This document shows, one piece after another, positions 1 through 7,195 of a stretch of 64,000 nucleotides of DNA. How positions within the stretch are numbered: position 1 is the first letter of the stretch; each line of letters opens with the position of its first letter. Source of the stretch: Streptomyces bikiniensis. GTDB taxonomy: Bacteria > Actinomycetota > Actinomycetes > Streptomycetales > Streptomycetaceae. The position numbers were made by a program, and so were the translations under genes. Location: contig JNWL01000009.1 of assembly GCA_000716465.1 (NCBI GenBank), positions 1 to 64,000 of the forward strand, read 5' to 3'. Below the pieces are notes generated by a model. That model worked only from the letters and a program-made list of their open reading frames with translations. It had not been told where the DNA came from and did no database searches.

Positions 1-164
1 AGGGGTTGGGCGTCGTCGGTGGAGACGGTGGTGGGGCGGGTGAGCTCGGGCAGTCCGTCCAGAGCGGCCCGGCGCATCGAAGCCCCCGGATTCCCGACGA
101 CCTCCGGATCAGGAGCCGGGTCGACGGCTCGGGTGCGGATGGAACGGTTTCCGACGGTGGACAT
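1..164 (-). CDS. 5' part of an unrecognised protein, cut by the window edge
   Basis: A minus-strand reading frame starts at an ATG (162-164) preceded by a good ribosome binding site (AAGGAG about 6 nt upstream) and stays open to the window edge, giving 54 residues that begin MSTVGNRSIRTRAVDP. The stretch is rich in Arg, Pro, Ala and Thr and has no signal peptide, membrane segment or motif I recognise. The rest of the gene lies outside the window, so no function can be assigned. The start and strand are supported mainly by the ribosome binding site. Confidence 0.55.
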   Translation of the reverse strand, partial: MSTVGNRSIRTRAVDPAPDPEVVGNPGASMRRAALDGLPELTRPTTVSTDDAQP

Positions 165-267
165 GAGGCTCCTTCGACGGGGCGATGGGCCTGCGCCGCT
201 GCCGTGCAAAGGCGGCGGAGGGGGTCCGTCTGGCGAGCTTCCTCTAAAGAGGATGCCCGTTTCGAGT

Positions 268-291
268 GGTTTGACACGATTGTCGGGGTAG
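268..291 (+). promoter_or_regulatory. SigB-type promoter candidate for the DJ-1/PfpI gene
   Basis: GGTT (268-271), 14 nt, then GGGTAG (286-291) fits the Streptomyces SigB-type consensus GNNT-N14-16-GGGTA. It lies about 180 nt before the GTG start at 473. The remaining gene-free sequence from 165 to 472 holds a short 7-bp tandem repeat and nothing else I recognise. Confidence 0.5.
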
Positions 292-312
292 TAGCGCACG
301 ATGGTGCGCATT

Positions 313-347
313 GCCGCCTGCCGCCTGCCGCCTGCCGCCCGCCGCCC
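313..347. repeat. 7-bp tandem repeat, five units
   Basis: Three copies of GCCGCCT followed by two of GCCGCCC, in the leader between the candidate promoter and the DJ-1/PfpI gene. Probably slippage-prone simple sequence. Confidence 0.7.
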
Positions 348-472
348 GATACCCGGCGCCGAGAGGCCGAGGGGTGCCGGACCGCCTTATTCGCGTTTTC
401 TGTGAGGTTTGAGGCTTACGGGTGAGGGTGAGGCGCAGGGACGAGGGGGGCCGACCAGAGAGGAAACGCACA

Positions 473-1036
473 GTGTCGCTCGACGGAAAGAACGTTCTCG
501 TCCTCACGACGAACTACGGCACGGAGCAGGACGAACTGGAGAAGCCGGTGGCCGCCCTCCGCGAGGCGGGAGCCCGCGTCACGGTCGCCGCACAGAAGGA
601 CGAGGGCGTCCAGACCCTCGTCTCGGACAAGGACCCGGGCTCCGTGGTCCAGCCGGACACGACGCTCGCCGAGGCCTCCGCGGACGGATTCGACGCCGTG
701 ATCGTCCCGGGCGGCACCGTGAACGCCGACCAGCTCCGCACGGACGACGACGCCCGCCGCCTCGTCTCCGCCTTCGCCGGGGCGGGCAGGCCGGTGGCCG
801 CCATCTGCCACGGGCCGTGGCTCCTCGTGGACAGCGAGCTGACCAAGGGCCGCCGGCTGACCTCGTACCCCTCGCTCCGCCCCGACCTGGAGAACGCGGG
901 GGCCACCTGGGTGGACGAGGAAGTCGTCGTCGACACCTCCGGAGGTCATCCTCTAATCACCTCCCGCAACCCGGGCGACCTCGACGCCTTCTCGGCGGCG
1001 ATCGTCCGCAGCCTGGGCGGCGAGGCGGCGGCTTAG
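473..1036 (+). CDS. DJ-1/PfpI family protein (type 1 glutamine amidotransferase-like)
   Basis: 187 residues of the DJ-1/PfpI superfamily, whose members act as proteases, glyoxalases/deglycases or stress chaperones. The nucleophile elbow AICHGPW puts the predicted catalytic Cys at residue 112 with His right after it. The N-terminal strand KNVLVLTTNYGTEQDEL and the segment FDAVIVPGGT are typical of the fold, and the length is normal for bacterial PfpI/YhbO-type proteins. I chose the GTG at 473 because AGAGAGG stands at good spacing before it; an in-frame start at 422 would add a poorly conserved tail. A SigB-type promoter candidate lies upstream, which fits a stress role. The exact substrate is not predictable. 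Confidence 0.88.
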   Translation: MSLDGKNVLVLTTNYGTEQDELEKPVAALREAGARVTVAAQKDEGVQTLVSDKDPGSVVQPDTTLAEASADGFDAVIVPGGTVNADQLRTDDDARRLVSAFAGAGRPVAAICHGPWLLVDSELTKGRRLTSYPSLRPDLENAGATWVDEEVVVDTSGGHPLITSRNPGDLDAFSAAIVRSLGGEAAA

Positions 1037-1145
1037 ATCCTGCCCGCCCGGCGGTGGACCTGGTGGACTGGTAGCCGGTTCCCGCCGATCGGTGCGCCCC
1101 GAAAATACGAAAGAGCAAGCAGGCGGCAGAACTTCCCATCCAGTC

Positions 1146-1364
1146 ATGCCGGCCACGGGAACACCGGCGCCGTACGGAAGCGGGGCGCGAGCGGCGGCGC
1201 ACCGAGGTCACGCCCGGACGACCGCGGCGCGCTCCGCCGCCTCCTACCTGGGCATGCTCCGGTGGGAGGCAGAACTCCTGCCGGAGACCGAAAGGACGCG
1301 CGCCCTCGCCGAGCTCGACGCCATCGGCTTGGCCGTGGCGGCCGCTCCCTTCCATCCCCGTTGA
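1146..1364 (+). CDS. small hypothetical protein (doubtful)
   Basis: A 72-residue frame from ATG 1146. The C-terminal half (YLGMLRWEAELLPETERTRA and on) looks like a real amphipathic helical segment, but there is no clear ribosome binding site and the N-terminus is low-complexity. It lies in a stretch (1037-2058) that otherwise looks decayed. It may be a genuine small gene or part of a remnant; I recognise no family. Confidence 0.3.
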   Translation: MPATGTPAPYGSGARAAAHRGHARTTAARSAASYLGMLRWEAELLPETERTRALAELDAIGLAVAAAPFHPR

Positions 1365-1365
1365 G

Positions 1366-1710
1366 TACGACGCGAACGCCGCGCTCCACGGCGTCCGGCA
1401 CGCGGACGGCGCCTCGTCGCGGAACTGGTCCCCTGGCCGATCTCGCCCGGCGGACCGCCTCCTCGAAGGAGACGTCCGCCTCGCCCTCGGCCACGCCTTG
1501 CGCCACCTGGGCCGCACGACCGAAGCCGCCACCGCCTACCGCGACGCCGTCACCCTCCTCGACGGAGACGGAGACGGAGACGAAGATGGGGACGGCAACG
1601 GGAACGGGCAGGAGCGTGCATTCGATGCTGCGAAACGCGAGCTGAACCGGTCGGACCAGTGGGGCCGGTTGGGCCGGTTAGACCGGCTCACGGCAGACCC
1701 GACGCGATGA
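1366..1710 (+). pseudogene. possible remnant of an ECF-sigma-type TPR tail
   Basis: One frame reads LRHLGRTTEAATAYRDAVTL, followed by an Asp/Gly-rich run encoded by a GACGGA-type simple repeat (1561-1610), then ERAFDAAKRELN. The order (helix with LGRTTEAATAYRDAV, then ERAF) resembles the C-terminal TPR-like tail of SigJ/ECF42-type sigma factors. No sigma domains precede it and no start codon with a ribosome binding site is visible. This is inference from a short match; it could equally be a chance reading frame. Confidence 0.22.
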
Positions 1711-1800
1711 CCGCGAGCCCGCGCCGCGTACCGGCGCGGTGCCCCGGGGGAGAAGACGGAACGAGCGCCCGCCGGAAAAGGGGGAGGTCGTGACCGACGC

Positions 1801-1836
1801 GGAGCCCCTCGCACACAGACCGGTGCGAGGGGCTCC
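1801..1836. terminator. strong hairpin terminator
   Basis: A perfect 14-bp stem (1801-1814 with 1823-1836) and an 8-nt loop. It has no T-tract, as is usual in Streptomyces. It closes the unassigned region 1037-1800 and could serve either strand. Confidence 0.75.
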
Positions 1837-2058
1837 GCCATGCCCGGGCTGAGGACGTCTGCTCCTCGATGCCGTGCGCCAGGAGACGCTGCCGCGTACG
1901 CCGTCGCCGAACATGCCACGGACCTGCTGTCCTGCCGTAGTCCGACCGGTACGACAGCCGCGCCGACACCGTCCATGGCCGCCGGACAGGGTTGGTCGGG
2001 CCCTTGCGGGGCGGCCCGGCAGATGAGACCTGCGCGGCGCCTCCGCCGGTGCGGCGGT

Positions 2059-2838
2059 CTACCCGTGGTCGGCTCCACCCGGGCCGGAGGGGCCGGAAGG
2101 GCCGGCGGGGCCGTGGGCCGGCAGGACGTGGAGCAGTTCCAGCAGGTAGAGGAAGGCGACGGCCATGGGGGCGTCCTTCGTCTCCTGGCGGACGCGCGCC
2201 CAGTCGACCCGCTCGCGCAGACCCCGTGCCACCGGCAGCAGGGTGCCGAAGTCGCAGTGGTGCTCCGAGAACGCCAGCAGCCGGGAGACCAGGAGGTCGG
2301 TCGGCGCGATCACCGGCATGTGGACCGAGTCCACCGGGAGCGTCTGGGCCCGGTCCAGGAGCTCGGTCGTGACCGGCTGCCCCGCCAGGGAGAAGATCAG
2401 ATCGATCTCCTCACCGCCGGAACGCGCCTTGACCAGCCAGTCCTCGGGCGGTTCGACGATCCGGATGCCGTTCTCCCGCAGCGCCTCCGTGACGGCCTCG
2501 GCGTCCTCCCGTCGTACGGCGAAGTCCGTGTCGTGCTGGAGCCGCACCGGAATGCCGTGCGCGTAGGCGGCGACACCGCCGACCAGGGCGAACGGACACC
2601 CCAGGGCCTTCAGCACCGCCCCGACCTGCTTCGTCGTCTCCAGGATCGCCTGGGTGTGGTCGGGGGGCAGCGCCGTCGCGTCGCCCTCGTGGGCTCCCCG
2701 CGCCGTGGGGGCCTCCCGCGGCGCCTTCCGGGGCTCGGGAGATCCGGCACCCGCGAGCACATGGTCGTGAGCGGCGGACGCGGGGTACGCCTCTCCGTTC
2801 GCCGACCGGCGCGCGGCCGGGTCTTCCGTGAGGTTCAT
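2059..2838 (-). CDS. nucleotidyltransferase-fold protein (AbiEii-like)
   Basis: 259 residues. Residues ~78-105 read FALVGGVAAYAHGIPVRLQH followed by DTDF, a nucleotidyltransferase signature (GG, then DxD) of the Pol-beta/AbiEii type. Then come EEIDLIFSLAG and a helical C-terminus ending in a Gly/Pro-rich tail. The first ~55 residues are hydrophilic and probably disordered. The start at 2838 has AGGAG at proper spacing. Such proteins transfer nucleotides to RNA, tRNA or proteins; some are toxins of type IV pairs, but no antitoxin partner lies next to this gene, so a toxin role is not supported. A SigB-type promoter candidate lies 61 nt upstream. Confidence 0.75.
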   Translation of the reverse strand: MNLTEDPAARRSANGEAYPASAAHDHVLAGAGSPEPRKAPREAPTARGAHEGDATALPPDHTQAILETTKQVGAVLKALGCPFALVGGVAAYAHGIPVRLQHDTDFAVRREDAEAVTEALRENGIRIVEPPEDWLVKARSGGEEIDLIFSLAGQPVTTELLDRAQTLPVDSVHMPVIAPTDLLVSRLLAFSEHHCDFGTLLPVARGLRERVDWARVRQETKDAPMAVAFLYLLELLHVLPAHGPAGPSGPSGPGGADHG

Positions 2839-2898
2839 CGCCTGCTCCTGTCCTTGCCACTGGTCGCGACGGCCCCTCCCTGAGGGGTGGAACCGCGT

Positions 2899-2923
2899 CT
2901 ACCCAGAGTGGGCCCGGTCATAC
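2899..2923 (-). promoter_or_regulatory. SigB-type promoter candidate for the nucleotidyltransferase gene
   Basis: Read on the minus strand: GTAT, exactly 15 nt, GGGTAG (-10 at 2904-2899). It is divergent from a matching element at 2973-2997. Confidence 0.55.
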
Positions 2924-2972
2924 GCCCGCCCGTGATCGGTCGCGACCGTAAGGAATCGGCCGGCCGGGCACT

Positions 2973-2997
2973 GTCTGCCCGACCCCGTACCGGGTAG
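2973..2997 (+). promoter_or_regulatory. SigB-type promoter candidate for the small gene at 3044
   Basis: GTCT (2973-2976), 15 nt, GGGTAG (2992-2997), 47 nt before the GTG start. It forms a divergent pair with the element at 2899-2923. Confidence 0.6.
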
Positions 2998-3043
2998 TCG
3001 CCGGGACGAGAGCACGACCAGAACGACCGCGAGGAGGCCCGCA

Positions 3044-3226
3044 GTGCGGACCGAGGGACAGCAGACGAGAAGCGAGCGGCGCCGACTCACGGACGAGGAG
3101 TTCCACGCCCTGATGCGGGAGGCGTCCGCCGAGGCACGACGCCTGTCGCTCGGCGAACCACCCGGGGCGGAGCCCGACTTCGCCCTGCGTACCCAGCACG
3201 CCGAGTTCGGAGCCGCCGCCCATTGA
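3044..3226 (+). CDS. small hydrophilic hypothetical protein
   Basis: 60 residues from a GTG start with GAGGAGG 7 nt upstream. The sequence is highly charged, with a probable helix (RRRLTDEEFHALMREASAEA) and no membrane segment or Cys. I recognise no named family. The strong ribosome binding site and the SigB-type element make it a credible gene, probably stress-induced. It stands alone: a second SigB-type element begins the next transcription unit. Confidence 0.65.
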   Translation: MRTEGQQTRSERRRLTDEEFHALMREASAEARRLSLGEPPGAEPDFALRTQHAEFGAAAH

Positions 3227-3273
3227 CCGGCGGGCCGGCACGTGGCCGCCGCGCGGTCGGCCCGCCGCACGCC

Positions 3274-3298
3274 GGATAGGGCGGACACGGGCGGGTAG
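3274..3298 (+). promoter_or_regulatory. SigB-type promoter candidate for the 3345-5439 unit
   Basis: GGAT (3274-3277), 15 nt, GGGTAG (3293-3298), 46 nt before the ATG at 3345. It would drive DUF6480, DUF5709 and the Rv2629-like gene, which run on without another obvious promoter. Confidence 0.6.
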
Positions 3299-3344
3299 TC
3301 GCGTACCGGCCGTGCGACATCCGGATTCCGGAGGGAGATAAGCC

Positions 3345-3608
3345 ATGACCGGACCGAGCAACCCCGACCCGGAGCCCCGGGACACACCCGGCACCGGAGG
3401 GAGCACCGACACGCCCCGCCCCGGCGCCGGAGGCGGGATCGCGCCCGGGGAGACGCCACCGGCGGAGTCCGGTACGGGGACCGGGACCGGGCCCTACCGG
3501 CCGCTCCGGCGCGGATGGGCCACCGGCCCGCTCCTCGCCCTGTGGATCATCGTCATCGTGTTCGCGCTGTTCTTCCTCGTGTACGCGATCATCCTGGCCA
3601 CCGACTGA
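3345..3608 (+). CDS. DUF6480 family small membrane protein
   Basis: 87 residues: a Pro/Gly/Thr-rich N-terminus (including GGGIAPGETPPAES, a stretch I associate with DUF6480), then a single membrane helix at ~63-84 (PLLALWIIVIVFALFFLVYA) and a very short tail. A GGAGGGAG ribosome binding site precedes the ATG. Function is unknown; the family is common in Streptomyces. The N-terminus is predicted disordered. It is the first gene of a probable three-gene stress unit under a SigB-type element. Confidence 0.8.
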   Translation: MTGPSNPDPEPRDTPGTGGSTDTPRPGAGGGIAPGETPPAESGTGTGTGPYRPLRRGWATGPLLALWIIVIVFALFFLVYAIILATD

Positions 3609-3710
3609 GGCTCCGGCCACCGGCAGAGCCGGACCCCGTCGGCCCCGCCCCCGTCCCGCCCCTCTTTTCCCGACCCCTTTTTCCGATCCCCGCCCCGAAA
3701 GGAAACCGTC

Positions 3711-4241
3711 ATGGACCGCAACGAGCCCGACACGGACGAGGCCCGCGGCGACGACGTCTACCAGCCCACCCACTCCGACGTGGACAACCGCCCCACCGAC
3801 GCGCTCGACCCGGACAACGCGATCGTGACGGATCCCCTGGAGGACATGGCCAGCCCCGGCTACTCGCCCCCCGAGCGGCCGCGAGGAGTGACCCGGCACG
3901 GCACCACCCAGCGCGAGCAGCGCGAGGGCGAGTCGCTGGACGACCGGCTCGCCCAGGAGATCCCCGACGAGCAGCCGCCGGAGGGCGACAGCATCGGCGA
4001 CCTGCCGGGCGGCGCGGGCGAACCCGTCGACGAGCAGGCCGGCACCACGCGGGCGGGCCGCCTGGCCCCGGTCGACACCCCCAGGGAGACGGGCAACCGC
4101 ACGGTCGCCCGGGACGTCGGCCCGGACGACTGGGCCGCGCCTGCCGAGGAGGCCGCGATGCACGTGGACACCGGGGCGGACGCCACGGTGGACGAATCCG
4201 GACCGTCCGGATGGCGCGAGGAGCCCGGTGCGGAGCGCTGA
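3711..4241 (+). CDS. DUF5709 domain protein
   Basis: 176 residues, acidic and largely disordered. The conserved core reads PLEDMASPGYSPPERPRGVT, then RHGTTQREQREGESLDDRLA, a pattern I recognise from actinobacterial DUF5709 proteins. The ribosome binding site GAAAGGAAA lies just upstream. There is no membrane segment or catalytic motif. It lies between DUF6480 and the Rv2629-like gene (102 nt and 49 nt gaps), suggesting co-transcription. Function unknown; the hydrophilic composition recalls desiccation or osmotic stress proteins, but that is inference. Confidence 0.78.
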   Translation: MDRNEPDTDEARGDDVYQPTHSDVDNRPTDALDPDNAIVTDPLEDMASPGYSPPERPRGVTRHGTTQREQREGESLDDRLAQEIPDEQPPEGDSIGDLPGGAGEPVDEQAGTTRAGRLAPVDTPRETGNRTVARDVGPDDWAAPAEEAAMHVDTGADATVDESGPSGWREEPGAER

Positions 4242-4290
4242 CCGCCTCCGACACCCGCACGTTGCACGTTCCGACCCCAGTGGGGACACC

Positions 4291-5439
4291 ATGAACCTCG
4301 ACTTCCTCAAACCGCTCCTGGACCGCCCCGGTCCCTGGGCCTCCGTCTACGTCGAGACCGACAGGGCCACGGAGGACGCGGCGCAGATCCAGCGGCTGCG
4401 CAACCGCGCCGCGGCCGCACAGCTCGTCGACGAGGGCGCCGACCCGGCCACGATCCGCGCGGTCGCCGAACGGCTCGGCGCCGAACCCGTCTCCGGCCCG
4501 CCGCCCGGACGCGCCCTCTTCGCGACGGCGGGCGAGGTCGTCCTCGACGTCCCCCTCACGGCGGCCCCGCCGTCCGCCGGGGCCACGTGGACGAACCTCC
4601 CGCACATCGCGCCCCTGGTGCTCCTGCGGAGCGACGAACCCGCCTGCCAGGTGGCCCTCATCGACCGGGAGGGAGCCGACCTCGAACTGCGGGACTCCCG
4701 CGGCACGCGGAACCTGGGCGAGGCCCACGGGAAGCAGTGGCAGGGCCGCGGACACCGTTCCATCCCCCAGGACCGGTACGAATGGCACTACAGCAACAAG
4801 GTGGAGGACGCCTGGGAGGAGACGGCCGACATCATCGCCGGCGAACTCGCCCGGCGCTGTCCGCAGGACGGCGGCACCCTCCTGGTCCTGGCCGGGGACG
4901 CGCGCGAGCGCAAGGCCGTACGGGAACGGCTGCCGCAGCGGCTCCGGAGCGTCGCCGTCGAGGTGGACCACGGCAGCCGCGCGCCCGGCGCCTCCACCGA
5001 GCTCCTGGACCGGCAGATCGAGGAGGCCCGCTCCCGCTACGCCCAGGAGCGGGTACGGAGCGCCCTCGACGACTTCCGCCGGGCGCGCGGGCGCCCCGGC
5101 GAGCACCGCGAGACGACCGTCGACACCGGCCGCGGCCCGGCCGCCGAAGGGATTCCGGCCGTGGCGGCGGCCGCCCGGGAGCACCAGGTCGCCGCCCTCC
5201 TGCTCGGCCGGGACGCCCCCGACGCGAGCCGTCCCGTGTGGGTCGGCCCCGGCCCCGACGAGATCGCCGCGGGCCGTGCCGAGGCCAGGGGCTGGGGGAT
5301 CGGCCGACCGGAGGAGGCGCGCGCCGACGACGCGCTGCTGCGCGCCTGCGTCGCCGCGGGCTCCGAGGTCCTCGTGGTCCCGGAGGAGATGGCGGGACCC
5401 GCGGGCGGCCTCGGCGCCGTCCTGCGCTGGAGCGACTGA
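4291..5439 (+). CDS. Rv2629-like bacterial release-factor relative (baeRF family 2 / Vms1-like)
   Basis: 382 residues. The N-terminus MNLDFLKPLLDRPGPWASVY and the later RYEWHYSNKVEDAWEETADI (residues ~164-183) mark the Rv2629-like group of bacterial archaeo-eukaryotic release-factor homologues, named in databases as Vms1/Ankzf1 family peptidyl-tRNA hydrolase. The family is thought to act at stalled or stressed ribosomes; Rv2629 belongs to the mycobacterial dormancy regulon. Activity here is inferred only. The C-terminal part has the expected eL30-like region (DALLRACVAAGSEVLVVPEE). It is last in the stress unit and followed by a strong terminator. Confidence 0.78.
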   Translation: MNLDFLKPLLDRPGPWASVYVETDRATEDAAQIQRLRNRAAAAQLVDEGADPATIRAVAERLGAEPVSGPPPGRALFATAGEVVLDVPLTAAPPSAGATWTNLPHIAPLVLLRSDEPACQVALIDREGADLELRDSRGTRNLGEAHGKQWQGRGHRSIPQDRYEWHYSNKVEDAWEETADIIAGELARRCPQDGGTLLVLAGDARERKAVRERLPQRLRSVAVEVDHGSRAPGASTELLDRQIEEARSRYAQERVRSALDDFRRARGRPGEHRETTVDTGRGPAAEGIPAVAAAAREHQVAALLLGRDAPDASRPVWVGPGPDEIAAGRAEARGWGIGRPEEARADDALLRACVAAGSEVLVVPEEMAGPAGGLGAVLRWSD

Positions 5440-5471
5440 CCGGCCCCGCGGCTGCCCCCGCCGACCCGAAA

Positions 5472-5512
5472 CCGTCCTGTGCCCCGCCGACCCGAGGCGG
5501 GGCACAGGACGG
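5472..5512. terminator. strong hairpin terminator
   Basis: A perfect 17-bp stem (5472-5488 with 5496-5512) and a 7-nt loop, 32 nt after the Rv2629-like gene and 60 nt past the end of the convergent SDR gene. It can serve both. Confidence 0.85.
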
Positions 5513-5573
5513 TCCTCGTCGCACGGGCCTCTCCAGCCGCGGTACGGCACCCGGACGGGCGAGGGAGGGCCCC

Positions 5574-6383
5574 TCAGGGCCGGCGCCAGTCGTCGGACGT
5601 CAGATGCGAACCCGCCATCGGGCCCATGCGGAGCATCCCGCCGTCCACCGCCCAGGACGCCCCGGTCACGTACGACGCGTCGGGGCCCGCCAGGAAGGCG
5701 ACGACGGCGGCGACCTCCCGGGCGTCCCCCGGGCGCCCCAGGGGGACACCCGGCCGGGACGCGGACCGGACGTCCTCGTCCTCCTGGCCGGTCATCGGAG
5801 TGGCGATCTCGCCCGGCGCGACGGAATTCACGGTGATGCCGTACTCGCCCAGCTCCAGGGCCATGACCTGGGTGAGCAGCCCGAGACCGCCCTTCGCGGC
5901 GCAGTACGGCCCCGCGCCCACCCGGGGCTGGTGCTCGTGCACCGAGGTGATCTGCACGATGCGGCCCCCGCGCCCCCGGTCGATCATCCGGCGGGCGGCG
6001 CGCTGGGCGCACAGGAACGGCCCCGTCAGGTCGACGTCGAGCACCTCCCTGACCTTCTCCAGGCTCAGATCGAGGAAGGACTCCGCCGTACCCGTACCGG
6101 CGTTGTTGACCAGGACGTCGACCCCGCCGAGCTCCTCCGCGAGCCGGTCGACCACGTCGGCGGCCTCCGGCAGCTCCGTCAGGTCCAGGCGGGCGACGGC
6201 CGCCCGTCGCCCGTGGGCGCGGACCTCCTCCGCCGTGGCCTCGGCGCCCGCCTCGTCGGTGTGCCAGGTGACGCCCACGTCGAGACCCGCCTCCGCGAGC
6301 CGTACCGCCACGGCGCGCCCGATCCCGGAATCCGAACCGGTGACGATCGCCGTGCGCGGGTCGAAGCCCTGGATGTCGGCCAT
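5574..6383 (-). CDS. SDR family oxidoreductase
   Basis: 269 residues, the usual length of a classical short-chain dehydrogenase/reductase. The cofactor motif TGSDSGIGR is near residue 15, NNAG near 90, and the catalytic set is S(VHEHQPRVGAGP)YCAAK (Y-x3-K). The C-terminus has the common VTGASWAVDGGM. An Asp or Thr-rich position after strand 2 (TWHTDEAGAE) hints at NAD preference, but the substrate is unknown. The ATG at 6383 is chosen because AAGGAGG stands 7 nt before it; the frame is open further upstream. A SigB-type element lies at 6481-6505, suggesting a general-stress SDR like B. subtilis YdaD. Confidence 0.88.
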   Translation of the reverse strand: MADIQGFDPRTAIVTGSDSGIGRAVAVRLAEAGLDVGVTWHTDEAGAEATAEEVRAHGRRAAVARLDLTELPEAADVVDRLAEELGGVDVLVNNAGTGTAESFLDLSLEKVREVLDVDLTGPFLCAQRAARRMIDRGRGGRIVQITSVHEHQPRVGAGPYCAAKGGLGLLTQVMALELGEYGITVNSVAPGEIATPMTGQEDEDVRSASRPGVPLGRPGDAREVAAVVAFLAGPDASYVTGASWAVDGGMLRMGPMAGSHLTSDDWRRP

Positions 6384-6480
6384 GGCTCCGCCTCCTTCCG
6401 TACTTCTTTCTCCTGCTTCCGGTGTGCCGCGCGCACCCGGTGCGCACTTCCCGTGCGCCCCACGCGTGGTGCCTCCGCCG

Positions 6481-6505
6481 CTACCCCCGTCACGGTCGGC
6501 CATGC
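6481..6505 (-). promoter_or_regulatory. SigB-type promoter candidate for the SDR gene
   Basis: Minus strand: GCAT, exactly 15 nt, GGGTAG (-10 at 6486-6481), 98 nt upstream of the SDR start. Confidence 0.55.
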
Positions 6506-6625
6506 TCCGCCACCGCCGCTCGCCGGACGGGTGCGGGGCATGGCATCCGCAGGATCGGGGAGACGCGCGGGGAGAAGGACACCGGCACCGGCAGGGCGCC
6601 GGCCCATCCGATGTGAGGAGACGCC

Positions 6626-6826
6626 ATGAGCGGTCCGCAGAGCCGTGAACAGCGAAGGAGCGGGAAGGGCGCGGCCACCCCGCAGGACCTCGCCGAACTC
6701 AAGGCCCGCCAGGCCCACCGGTCCGACGAGAGGGGCCGGGGCGCGGCACACGGTACGGACAAGGGGGACAAGGGCGGCGGCGAGGGCGGCGGAACCCCTC
6801 CCGACCAGCGTTCCGACGGGTCCTGA
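6626..6826 (+). CDS. small hydrophilic hypothetical protein
   Basis: 66 residues with GAGGAG 6 nt before the ATG. The protein is rich in Gly, Arg, Lys, Asp and Gln, with one likely helix (TPQDLAELKARQAHR) and a disordered Gly/Lys/Asp-rich tail. No Cys, membrane segment or known family. It is a single-gene unit between the divergent SDR gene and a terminator. The composition resembles the other small stress-type proteins in this window. Confidence 0.65.
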   Translation: MSGPQSREQRRSGKGAATPQDLAELKARQAHRSDERGRGAAHGTDKGDKGGGEGGGTPPDQRSDGS

Positions 6827-6888
6827 ACCAGGCGGAGCGACCACGCCGCCGGCCGTGGAACGAAGGACCACGCGCCCCGGCACCCACC

Positions 6889-6920
6889 GGCACCCCGGCG
6901 GTTCGGACCGCCGGGGTGCC
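6889..6920 (+). terminator. hairpin terminator
   Basis: A perfect 13-bp stem (6889-6901 with 6908-6920) and a TTCGGA loop, 62 nt after the small gene at 6626. Confidence 0.75.
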
Positions 6921-6989
6921 GGGACGAGTGGAACCCGCCCGACCGGGCAGGGGCCGGGTGCCGCTGTCCGGGCCCTTCCCCTCCTGCCC

Positions 6990-7170
6990 GGGCAGCGGTC
7001 GGCACCGTCCCGGAGATTCCCGGACAGTGGTCGACCTCTCCGGCGCTTCCCGGCAGTGGTCGGCCTACTGGGCGCTTTCCCGGCAGTGGTCGGCCTACTG
7101 GGCGCTTTCCCGGCAGTGGTCGGCCCACCGGGCGCTTTCCCCGCAGCGGTCGGCCCGCCGGCCGTTTCCC
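6990..7170. repeat. 30-bp tandem repeat, about six units
   Basis: Units at 7051-7080 and 7081-7110 are identical; 7111-7140 differs at two positions; 7141-7170, 7021-7050 and about 6990-7020 are diverged copies. The core reads CGGCAGTGGTCGGCC. The array fills most of the gap 6827-7195. The period is a multiple of three, so all frames read repetitive peptides, but none has a credible gene context. There are no spacers, so this is not a CRISPR. Confidence 0.85.
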
Positions 7171-7195
7171 GGGCGCCCCGCCGCCGGGACGCCCC

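Noticed and set aside
349..354. GGGTAT on the minus strand as promoter of the partial gene at 1-164
   Set aside because: No GNNT at 14-16 nt upstream, and it overlaps the 7-bp repeat edge.
2059..2838. Type IV toxin-antitoxin pair (AbiEii with AbiEi)
   Set aside because: Only the nucleotidyltransferase-fold protein is present; no AbiEi-like antitoxin lies beside it, so I kept a neutral call.
3709..6447. A 912-codon minus-strand frame
   Set aside because: Runs antisense to DUF5709 and the Rv2629-like gene and in a wrong frame of the SDR gene; Arg/Gly-rich translation only.
7051..7140. CRISPR-like repeat array
   Set aside because: Units are directly adjacent with no spacers and grade into each other; no cas gene nearby. 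It is a tandem minisatellite.
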